64,000 nt of DNA from Micropterus salmoides (taxonomy: Eukaryota; Chordata; Actinopteri; Centrarchiformes; Centrarchidae), in assembly GCF_014851395.1 (NCBI RefSeq), contig NW_024042261.1:41005499-41069498 (forward strand), written 5' to 3'. Both the position numbers and the translations under genes were made by a program. The notes below the pieces were generated by a model. The model did not search any database. It was not told where the DNA came from and was given only the letters and a program-made list of their open reading frames with translations. Of this stretch, positions 44,457-56,200 are shown one piece after another; position 1 is the first letter of the stretch; the number at the start of each line of letters is the position of its first letter.

Positions 44457-46925
44457 GCAGGCTGGGCCCCTTTGGAGGCTGGGCGGGGTTGCCGCTGGCT
44501 CTGGGGTGCTGCCGGTGCTCAAAGGGCTCTTGCTACAAGCCCTGGGGTGGAGGGACCTGGCGTCCTTTTGCTTGGGGGGATGGGGGACGGGGCTGAATGA
44601 TGGGGCCAGTCAGGAATCTGGACCAGTGGGGAGGACCATTCTGGCCTCCCTATTACCTCCTTCACCTTCCCCCCTTTGTTCATGTCTCACTACATACACC
44701 CTTGGGAATCTGGGGGGGCGGGCAGGTTGCTAGGTGTTTGGTGGGTGGGGCTGCTTTATTGCGGCCTCGTCCTTCTTCCTCCCCCACTGGCTGCCCCTCA
44801 ATTTTAATTACACCTTAGACACCGGAGGGGAAGGGGCACATTGGGAGGCTCCACTACCTGACAGTTATGAGGTGCCTGTGTCACAGCTACCCTCCAATTT
44901 TAACTGCACCTTAGTTACCACGCACCTTATCCTTACTCCACCATACAACACTTCACAATCCATGACATGCATCCAACACAATACAACACATTTACAGAGG
45001 CAGGCAGGGGGGGTTGAAGGAGCGTTGGGGGTGTCATTGGCTTTGTGTCCTGTCCCTGGAGCCTCGGGGCGTCGGGGGTGCCGTGGGGTTGGTGTCTGCC
45101 TCGTCTGACTTGGGGTGGGTCATGGCGTGGTTATCTCTGGGGCGGGTGGTGTGTCCCTGGGCCTGGGGGCCCGTGGTCCCCTCTCCTCGCTGGGGCCCTC
45201 TTCAGCAGGGCTGGGGCTCCCGCTGCTTCCCCCTGCCACCGCTCTCTCAGTGGGGGCATTCGGTAATCCCTGGGGCACATGGCCGGTGTTGTCTGGGTGG
45301 GTTTTGGACCTCTTCCTTGGGGGGGGTTGATTGGGGGGGCCGCTGGCTCTGCCTGCACTCTGGGGGGGGGATGCCCCTGGCTGGGCTGGTGGACTGTCGG
45401 CCCTGGTTCTCCCGCGTTATCACTCCCTGGCAGCGGGGAGCTCCCCGGCACAGCTCTCTGCTGTTCGCCCTTGGGGCGGGTGCAGCTTTCCCCAGGACAT
45501 GTGGTCTGTGGTCCTTTGCGCTTTGGGAAGTCGCGGGGAGCCCTGGCTACTGGGGGTGTGGGTCCTTGGGCTAATTGCGGTTTGGAGGGGCGATTGTCGA
45601 TGCATATTGATGCATTGGTTTTTTTCTGTGCAGGGTCTCTTGTGGGCTGCTGGGCATTAGTTTGTGCATTGGAGTCCGGGGGGAGGCATTTCCTGGTTAG
45701 CTTGGGGGACTAGTTTGCGTCCCTGGCTTGCCTCATTGACCTCAGATCCGTGCTCCCCTGTTTCTCTGTCGGGCGGTTGTCAGACTCCTCTGGAGAGGGG
45801 GCCACAGCCACCCTAAGAAATGGGTGGCCACCCCAGTGGCCTCTCCTCGCAAGGAGCAAATGCAAAAATGCTATTTACTGTTTATATTATGTAACCCCTG
45901 TGATGTTTATTTTAGGAGAGGAATCTGATTCGTCAATGTAGATGGCAATCACGTTTCTAAAATTGTGACTGGTTAAGGGACAGGACTAACAGGCAGAGCA
46001 GAGCACAGAGTGCACTGGTGTTGTGCCGAATGTGTTTGTTTTCTGTGGAGGTAGCAACAAGCAAGAAAGAAAAGTCTAATTTAATTAATGTACAGAGACA
46101 GTTTGTAGCCTGGCTAGTTTATAATACTTTTGTCACACTGTTACACAGTTTGGTGTATTGTACTGTGTGTGAGAGCTAATAGTCTGCAGATAGCAACAGG
46201 TTAGCACCACCGCTAACAGAAAGTTAACGTCGTAGGAACACTGGAGCCCCTGACAGCGCCGCGTGTGACCGGCTGTTAACGTTATGCTTCAAGGGAGACT
46301 GTCCTGTGCCTGTTTTCATCTTCATCTTTCTGAGCGGATTGTAAAACATGAGAACAGCTGGGAATGGGATATATATTGGCCAACATTCTTTCCGTTTTGA
46401 TTGCAGGATCTCTGTGGAAAGTGGCTATAGAAAGCCTCTGGATCCCTAAAATGTTGTCTGTGCGCGTCGTTGACTTCATTGGTGGTGAGCTCACTACTCT
46501 TTGCTTTTGGCCCTGTAGGCTCATTTGTTCTGAGCTTGGTTGTGTCAGCTTAAAGATTGCATTCTCAATCTAGGTTTGTGACGGTGGTACTGTAACTTGT
46601 GTCACTGCACTCCTCTCTCTCTCTCTCTCGCTGTCTGTGTTTTGTGGAGCCATGCTGTTTGTTGATGTTAAAAAACACAGAAGCAAGAGAGAGTTTTGTA
46701 ATTTTACAGGTATTTATGTTTTAAAATGGTTGGTGCCCCCCCCCCACCATTTTTACATATAAATATGACATTGGTTAAATCTGTTGTTAAAAAGTGGAAT
46801 ATTATATAAGAATAACTATCTTAGTTGTTTTTAACAAGAATAACACCAAACTTAGTAGATTAACAAATAATTACACAACTCTATAGAGACAGAAAATATA
46901 TATGCTTCCTCCTGTTCCTGAGACT
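44457..46925. mobile_element. GC-rich insertion splitting the E 3' region
   Basis: In B1 and B2 the sequence after the tail exon runs from GATCAGCCCTG into CATTTACTACATGTATG without interruption (20280-20320). In E those two parts lie at about 46926 and 44456, so about 2.5 kb has been inserted. 44460-45730 is strikingly GC-rich, with plus-strand G-runs such as GGGGGGGGTTGATTGGGGGG; 45850-46920 is of ordinary composition. Long overlapping frames in the GC-rich part are low-complexity and share no domain. I saw no clear terminal repeats. It may be a known fish repeat, but I cannot name it. Confidence 0.6.
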
Positions 46926-46937
46926 GCTGATCTTTGC

Positions 46938-47240
46938 TCAGTGCTGCTGTAGCTTGTTGACTGTTGTGTAGAGAGGATCCTCTGAAGAGCTGGACGGCTG
47001 GTTGACAGTAGAGTAGGTTGCACTTTGCTTCACAGTAGAATATTCGCCGGCAGCAGAGTTGGGTTTGAGGATCAGTACCTCACCACCAACTCTGTCACAG
47101 CTGCTTTGGAAGTTGACGGTAGAGTAATGCAGCGAGGCAGAGGGGTTTGTGGGAAAGTTGGCAGTGGCATAAATCGTGTTCATCTTATTTCCTGAGTCTG
47201 GCCTCTGGACGGGCTGCTGTATCTCCTCGTAGACATAATC
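46938..47240 (-). CDS. E tail exon with tyrosine motifs
   Basis: 303 nt, 100 codons plus stop. DYVYEEIQQPVQRPDSGNKM, then NTIYATANF, SLHYSTVNF (ITIM: L.Y..V), GEYSTV, ATYSTV, PLYTTV, ending NKLQQH. This full tail shows what B1 and B2 lost by frameshift. Confidence 0.8.
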   Translation of the reverse strand, partial: DYVYEEIQQPVQRPDSGNKMNTIYATANFPTNPSASLHYSTVNFQSSCDRVGGEVLILKPNSAAGEYSTVKQSATYSTVNQPSSSSEDPLYTTVNKLQQH

Positions 47241-50200
47241 CTACCAGGGAAAAGTGAAAAATACAGTCTGAACACATTATTTTGAATCCTAACAATAAAC
47301 TCTCCCCATTCAAAATGAGCTCAACATTGTTGGTTAAATTACAAACAGGTTAATAGTAGGAAGGATTAAATCCAGGACCTCTAATTTTACTGTGGTGTCA
47401 TTTGGTTTTACAAACTAGTTCAAACATCAGCACAGGTTCGTACAAAGCCAACTGATTTTATTAAAAAAAACAAAAAAAAACAAAGACAAATTAGCTGTGT
47501 TAGTTGTCCCAGTACCACACCAGCTTCTGATAAATTGTAATGTGGTTTCACGGTTTAACAAGTGAATCGTTGTGCACCTGAAAGCAAGGTTCTGTCACTG
47601 CATGAGTGAAAATGCTGCGTCACTATTGGCCAATATTTATTTACATTATTTTTTTCTTTAGCCAAGACTCCAAGACTTGAGATGGGTAATCCAGTTATTG
47701 CGCAATTTCTCTCAGCTATTTAAATTCCACCTATAAAGTACCACCACACACTGAGACATTCATTTATACACTGACCTCTCTGATGTTCTGTGCTGCTGCT
47801 CCTTTTCTTGTGTTCATTAAATGTGAAAATCCTGGCAGAAAGAAAAGGAAGAGAACAAAAAAGAAATCAACAAATGGAAGGACAGAAAAGTGGATTCATT
47901 TCACCACTTTTCATCAAACTCTACACAGTCTCTTAATCTACCTAATCTACCTGTATTGTCCAGGTAGGTTACACTCTGGACATTGTGTGGTTTCACCGAA
48001 TAGGACTGTTTATCATCAGAAATGAGTAAAGATGAAAGAAAAAAACATCAACTTCCAATCACAAAAAAAAAAATGCCATGTCAAGTCACTCCTAACGTCT
48101 TCTTTGGACTTTTTATTCATCACCCTGTAGTGAACAGCTAGTGTGGATTTGATCATTTTATATCAAATAAATTTGGAGATGCCAAATTCCTTTTTGTCTC
48201 TCCCTGAGAGAAAGAGGAGGGGGGCTGAGATATCAACCCTGAACAGACAGCCTGACCTTAAGTGTTCAATTCCTTTGTGTAGACAAATAAATACTGTCTC
48301 CTTATAACTTGCCTATTACCTGCTGAGTTAAATAATCTTTGCTAAGTTAGTAGTGGCGCTTGCCTCTTATATTCTAGTAGTAATTACTATGTCGTTATTC
48401 TCTAAGTACTATGTCTGAAAGCTAAAAGAACCACAAGGAAGTAAATTTTCAGTGCTCTTAATCCATTCCTCTGATGCTCCTTTCATTCCTGACTGTCTGT
48501 TTGATGTTTATACTAATGCTTTATTCCCAACACTTTCTGAACCTTTCTTTAGAAATGATATGATACAGAAATGTTATCCTGTGCTACTTGATTAATTTTC
48601 CAGCTCGAATTTAATGTTAAATAACTAATTTCCCCAGCTCCTGAGCAAATGATTGTTTTAAAGAAATAATCTTCAGTCTCCTCATGGAACCAGAGTTCCC
48701 CCAAGAGGACAAACTAAGTATTACATGCTATCGTTCTGAAATGCAGCTTCTGCTGTGTAACTCTGTACTTATTTGTTCGTAATCTGATGCCATGTTTGTG
48801 TAACTTGCTTGTATTCTCTAAGTAAGAATGTGAAACAAACAATATTATCCAGGAAATATTGAGTGAAGTCTCTTTCATTCTGAAATCCTGAAAATGTGTT
48901 TAACTGGTAACCATTCTAATATTAATAAGATAACTATGACCTGGATGACTGAGACGTAAGAAGTAACTTTCCTTCCTTTTTATCGAATGCTTAAAACTAA
49001 GAGCGGTGTAACTGTTTGACGTTTAAGGTTTGATTGTGGGAAGATATTTGATTAAAATACGCACAAATAGACATAAAGTTAAGGGACAGCCTCTCTCAGG
49101 GGAACAAAGCCCTCCTCCTGAGACACGCCCTAGACAAAAAAACACGCTGACACGCGTGCTTTATGTTTTCTTTGTTTGTTCAAATTTATCAGACTTCACC
49201 TTAACCCATCACTCTCATTGTTTGCATCATGTTTGTTTAGCCATTGATTGTTTCTTTGATGTATATTTAACCGCATTTATATCCACCTTTTAGTTAGTTA
49301 ATAAATTTCACCGTAATCTCAGGAACTGTGTGTGTGTATTGTTTAGCTCCAGGTCACTGTAACGGAGGATTTACGTCTTTGATATGAGATTGACTGCAAT
49401 TACAACTAACTGATCACTAGGAATAATTGTAATTGTAATTATTAAACCCCTAACGTTACCTAGGGAGTCTGGAGACCCTGGGCGAACTGAATTTCCGGTG
49501 GTGCCCTAACCAGGATTTATGAATTAATATTTCTGAAATATTAATATTCATCATTTGTATTAAAAATTATAGGTAGATAGGCTACAACCCCTACACAGGA
49601 TGTACCTGTTGAGAATGTGTTTTCTGTGTACAATATGTGCGTGTATCTTCTGCAAACTGATAATAGCTCTTACGTTTGTAGATAAGGATCAACATTAGCA
49701 CAAACAACAGCAGCAGCACAGCTACACAGACGATCATAGTAATGACGACCTGAGAGTCACCTGCAAGATAAAGCATAATGTATTTGCTTTTTAAACACAG
49801 TCAACATGGAAAGTTATCATCCAGATCTATCTGTGTTGAGGAATTTAAGAAGACATTTACAGAAAATTAATTTTAAAAAAGTTTCTCTTCTGCTGCAGAA
49901 GGTTTAAAATATCAAGTGCTCTCTTACCACGACTCTCAGCAGACACAGTAGTTGGCTGGGTTGAAGAAACAGGAGATGTGGATGATGTTGTTGATTCTGT
50001 TAATGATACTGACAAAAACAAAAGAAAATAGACAAATAGACAAAAAAAATCTTAGACCAGACTTGGAGGTCAGATTCCACACAACAATCTTAATTTTCTT
50101 TTATCTTTGGTTTGTTATTGATCCACCTCTAGCACAAAAATTTGGCCTCCAGTTTCATTTTCTGACTCTTGGAAAATAAATAACGAATACATCAAAAAAA

Positions 50201-53200
50201 TAAGTTTAGTGAATGTGTGCCAATACCACTTTACTGAACATAAACATTTTAACACGTAACAATAGGAAAAGCACAGGTGAAATAATTAAATGAATGAGTT
50301 CATTTAGCTGCTTTGGTTTCAGGGTCCTGGTGTTGTTCACTGTCATGACTTTCGCTTGCCGTCGTTAATTTCATTTACACTTGTGCTTTTCTTCTGTGAC
50401 AAGTTAAAGCCTTTGCTGTGAATGCGGTCTATTGTATAACAGCCCTTTACTTGTTTAAAAATTACTCAACATTGGTCATCATCACCCAAAGCTGTGTTGA
50501 GGAATTTAAGTGGACATTTTAGAAGATTTTTAAACATTTCTCCTCTCATCTCTTGCTCTTCTGCAGCAGAAGGTTTAAGATATCAAGTGTGCTCTCCTAC
50601 CACGACTCTCAGCAGACACAGTAGTTGGCTGGGTTGAAGAAACAGGAGATGTGGATGATGTCTGTGATACTGCTGGTGATACTGATAAAATTAATCTAGA
50701 ATACATGAAAGTTTAACTTTTTGACTTAAAATACAGGAAAAAAAACTTTTTCATGCTGACTCACTTTTATGACTTACTGGGACACTTGAAAAGAATGGAG
50801 CCATCATTAATGTTATTAACACCAGTGCTCTCCCTGCTGTGACAGTTCAAAACATCTGCTATTAATGTGTAACAACATTTGAAATAAACAGTTTGACATT
50901 GTGGGAAATGGTCTTATTGGCTTTCTGACAGAATTCACTTCATGGCAAAAATGGATCACAATTACAGTGAACAGTAACACTGTCAACGTACATCCAGCAA
51001 CATAGGTATTGTTTTAAGACTTAAAAAATGACAAACCTACCCTTAAAGGCTGAATTATAAAACATGCATAGTGAAACACTCAACAACTAATTGTGGTGAT
51101 AAAAGTGATCAGTTGTTGAGGGTTTTCGTTGTTGCTGATACAGTTCTGATGTCACATAACTGCAGCTGCTGCTCTGAACATGTGCAGGAAGTGAAAACAG
51201 GAGCATAAATAGAATCAGTAACCGGATATCACAGCTGACAAAATTATTCTTGTGATGCATTCTGTTTTGTAATGATGCTCTTGTTTTGACTTGTATAATT
51301 AATCCAGTGTTATGTGGCCTATATGTTCAGCGCGGGCCAAGATGATGGGCAGAGAGCTTTTGGTCAATAAGAAAGGTAAAATTAAGCTGTTACACGGTCA
51401 TTACACACTGTAGCAGTCCCAAAAACTTGTGCAAAGAACTTAGTGAGAACTTAATCATATGACGGTATGTTCAGACCAGACAGTGTGTCACTGGTCACCA
51501 AGCAGTTCAATACTGAGAAAACTCTGATGTATCAGAGAAAACAGAAGACAGGACACGGTGAAGCCCATGAAGTCACTGAACATATTACGTTTACTTTTTT
51601 GTTTTTCAGATGAGTTGTATTTAAACTTCAAGGAAATCCACTGTTTAATTTTGTTTAAAAAGTAGAAAAGACTAATTGTGTTGATTGTGATCTCAATATT
51701 GACCAAAATAATCATCATAGTGATATTTAATATTTAATAGAACAGGTCTAATAGGATGCTCTTGCCTGGATTGTTAAAATTTTACTCAGTTTTTAACTGA
51801 AACCATGAAGACATGTTTCATGTTACAGTGAGTGAAATGTCTGTCTGATCTCAGGAAAAGCACAGGTGTTACATTAACGACTGCCTCATTCTCTTAGTGC
51901 CCCAGTAAGTCATGACAGTGAGCCAGCATGAACAATATCAGGACCCTGAAACTGAAGCAGCTAAATGAAATTCAACCATCGTTGTTTTTATTATTTACAT
52001 TGATGTTTTCGCTGAAAAAAAGACTATTGCTGCGAAGTACGTCCTGCACGTTACCACAGGGAAAACCAACTCTGATTCTTTCACTGCTTCTTTTGCTTTA
52101 CACCTCACCATGATGAATCGTTGTGTTGGAGATCCATTGATGAATGCTTTATTTATTTGTCATGATGCATGCATAATGCATAAATAAACATCCTCAGAGT
52201 TGACCGAACAGGTAGTCAGCTCAGAGTTCAGGGTTTGTTAAACCTGCTTTCTGGATCAATACCCTGAAACTCTACAGACCGAAAACACAATATTTATTCA
52301 AAATAACTTTATAAGATGAAATAAAAGTCCAGCATTAATCAATAATTACTATAGCTTTTTTTATGCTTGTCATCCATCAGTAATCCTCCTACAATCTGAA
52401 CCAGGTTCAGATTACATCCACACAATAAAATAACATCACTCACCTACAATCATCACCATTTTGTGGAAGAATTTGTTGCTGCGTGTTTTGTCAGTGCTTT
52501 CTGCTCCACACCAGTATGTCCCAGTGTCATTCATTGTTACTTCTCTCACTGTTACGGTGATATTTCTCTTGTTTTTGTCCTCCATGGAAAACTTCCCAGT
52601 GTTCTTGTTGGGCTGTGCGGTGCTTACTAGAGGTCGACATATAGATGGATCTTCTCCCTTACAGATGAATATGTTTGTCGGAGCATGATTTTGATTTAGA
52701 CAATAGTATGTGAGATTCTGTCCTACAGTTGGAGACTTTGTGAATCTGGTAATAGTAGCTGTAGAAAGACAGACAAGCAGCACTTCAGTGATTGTATTTA
52801 ACAACAATTTTCAGAGACACCTTAGTCATCTGGAGTAAATCAAAGCTAAACAGTGTCAGATGTGTGCTGCTCACCTTTAACCTCCAGCTGTATCTTTCTG
52901 AGAGCAGTTCTGTAACTTCCTTCATGTGTTTCCACTCCACACCAGTAGACACCAGCATCATGTGAGGACACGTTACTGATGGACATGCTGAAGCCACTGT
53001 TGGTTTCTGTGAGAGTGAATGTCCCGTTTGACTTCAGAGAGGATTTTGTTGATAAAATATCCTCACAGATTGAACCGTTCTGTTTGCAGAAGAACTTGAA
53101 GTATTTGTTTCCTGTGTAATCACATGTGATGGTGGTTTTAGCTGTTCTGTACGCAGTTTGATTAAATTGTCTCTGGCAGCCGTCTGTCTCTGCAAATAAA

Positions 53201-56200
53201 CAAGAAAGTTAAAATGTGAAATCTAACACTGACACTGTGCTAACACGTGATGGAAGTGCATGTCCTGCAACATCACCACAATCACACGCAATTTGATCTC
53301 CATTCTTGGTTATCTAAGTAGATGATGACTTAAAATAGAAAGTGACTTTAGTGAATGTGGAACTGGAGTCAAAATACTATGGAAATTTGGAATAATGACA
53401 CCAAACTTATGAAAGCTGAATTGAATCTGTTATTAAGAATGTATTGATTGATATGCGCATCTATACACAACAAAAAACAAGCAGATAATATGTTTCTAAA
53501 ATCTCATTAGATTTATATGGGTTCCTTATAATTTATATATATTTAAATTATGTTATGTGAAAACACTGGGTCCAATGAATGGACTTGAATGTCTCTTACC
53601 AAAGGCTAATTCCACTTCCCCTGTGTCATGTCGTTGGTAAACTTTACACTTGTACTTCCCAAAGTCCTCCTGTTGAAGTTCATTAATAACCACCCTGAGA
53701 TATTTTTTTTTTGGATCATAATAGAGGAAAACTCTGCCTTTTTTTGCCCACACATCCTTTTGAGTGCTTCGTATGGTTTCTTTGGGAGTAACTACATCAA
53801 TACTTTGATGTTTTCCATTTGGTTTTGGATATTTCCAGGTGAATTCAACCCATCCTTGTGGGCATCCCCTCACTACAGTCCGGGCCTCACAACCTGTAGA
53901 TCAAAGGCAAAGGTCCTCATTATGTCAGACACTGAAACGATTAATTAGCTCTCTATCAATGCCTATCGTCACTGTCATGGTAAAGTTTGAATCATCTTAC
54001 ATCTGATTTTACTGAAATTTTTATCTTCCGTGCAGATTAATTTCCATTTTGGTTATTTGAATAATGACACCAAACTTAACATGTATGAAAGCTTTATGTA
54101 TTAAATCTTTTACCAACAATGTTTTGATTGATATGTGCCTCTACACATAAAAAACTCAAAGAATAAGTTTTGAAATCCCATTTGATTCATTAGATTTGCA
54201 TTGCGTTCTTATAATTTATATATACTAGTGCAGTACCAGTTCATAGGGGCCGATGTGTCGCCTCCCTGCACTTTTTTGGTTTCACAATCAGTGGTCAGCA
54301 ATAGGCCGCCTGCAGGCCAAATTTAATAAATAAATAAATTTCACTTTCATAGCGGCTGATGCTGAAACAGTTACTCATACAATCACTTCCTCTTAAATGG
54401 GCACTTATTAATAAATAAATTAATTTTCATTGCCTCATTGTCAGTGGGCTCAAAACTCACTTAAAGATGCACATGCCTGTTGCCTCTGTTGCTTGCATCA
54501 GCCACTATTCTGCTTTTAATGTGAGGACACCGGGTCGGCTTACCACATTAGTTCACTACTACACAACTAACGCGGCCGATATTACTGTCCTTTGAACCAC
54601 CGCCATTATGTCAAAGTGTTGATTTAGCCTGCAAGAAATGATGCAACAGAGAAAAGCAAATCTTTTGTAGCCTATAGTGAGACAGACGGGGCAGCCAGCC
54701 ACACTACGTTACATTAGCTCGGACATATAGGAAGACTATCCTGCCATTTATCAAAACTGAAAATAAAATTCAAAAACAACATAATGTTTGCAGAGATTTT
54801 ATTTTTTAAAAACATTTAGCAAGCCTGCAAATCTTACTTTTCAATTCATTTTTTTGGTAAGATTTTGAGTTTTCAAACACTTAATTTCAGCCTTTCAGAA
54901 CTTTATTTTAAATTTTGATACATGGCAGGATATTCTTCCAATGCGGACCTGCCTCTGTTTGCTTCATAAGGTTCAATTTAGATTTATTGTGGTTTCACCT
55001 ATACCCGGGTACACAGCTTCTCCACCTCTCAGTAGCTGTAACTAACATGACCCCCATAATATACAAAACTGCAACAAAACTGCGACAGCAACACAGTGGA
55101 AGACCCATGCACTAACACTACAGTAAAGCTACTTACTGCAGTCTAACTGTCATAAAGTGTGACACAATCTCGTTATAATATTTTGTCCAGCTCATTAACC
55201 GTTTCATTATCATCCAATACATTTAGCTGTGCTGACATTGCTGAGCCTCCGGTGATAGTAAGTACACAAATAGTAAATATAGTTACTGAAAAGCAGCAGG
55301 CAAGCTAATAATGTAGCATGTCGGTTAAACGCAGTAAATGTAACATTATCATGCAACGAGCATGGATTAGTTGAACTGATAAAAATATTACTGGAACAGG
55401 GTGTTGGGAGTTTATCTGAGTTCCCAGCATGTTGTGATGTCTCCCTGTCTCTCTATAGCCATTCTCACATTGCGCCACTGTATGAAAGGTAACTTACTGA
55501 GCTGGTGTTGAGCTGCCACTGAGCCGGGAACGTTGAAGTAACAGAGCCTGTCTGGAGAAAAGCCACAGCCTGCATGCTAGTGTTTCTGCATTCATTGCAG
55601 GATTTCTGTATAAAAGCGGTTGTGTTTTGGATTATGCTCGCTCAATGAGAGCACGCGTACGAGCACACACCTGGTTACAATCTTATAACCACACCACTAG
55701 TGGCTGCTGAAAACTTCATAATGCCCCTTTAAGTGACTGTGCCTGTAAAATAAAAGTGCAAGAAAGTTTTTTGCAGCAATGCTTTATTTCAAGATAAATT
55801 GACGGCTTTTACTTTGAAACGTTCTGAAAGACATTAAAAACAGTTTATGGCGTGCTTAACACACCTCTGAAGTAGTCATCAGGAAACGTGTGATTGTATC
55901 CCCCTGATTAAGAAGTGCAGGCACTTTCTCTGCCTGGAGATGATGGGGAAATGAAAATAAGCTTCCAAGCTGGGACGTACACACTGCAGCACATGCTTCA
56001 CTGTGAGTATGTTTGATGCAGCAGTTTCTTCATAGTTATATATGTTTGCGCAAGGAGGGACCGAACACACAACACTCGGACTGAAAATCCCAGACCGTTC
56101 TCATCTCAGGGCGTCCAACACCAACGATTTCAGAAAAAGTGACAAAACGTAGTAAGTTGACGCCAAAGGTACCTTTCAGCGTCTCTATGAGAGACGTATG

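Noticed and set aside
44455..45713. Several overlapping long reading frames in the GC-rich block, on both strands
   Set aside because: They overlap in several frames, are dominated by Gly, Pro, Trp and Leu, show no domain, and arise from GC composition lacking stop codons.
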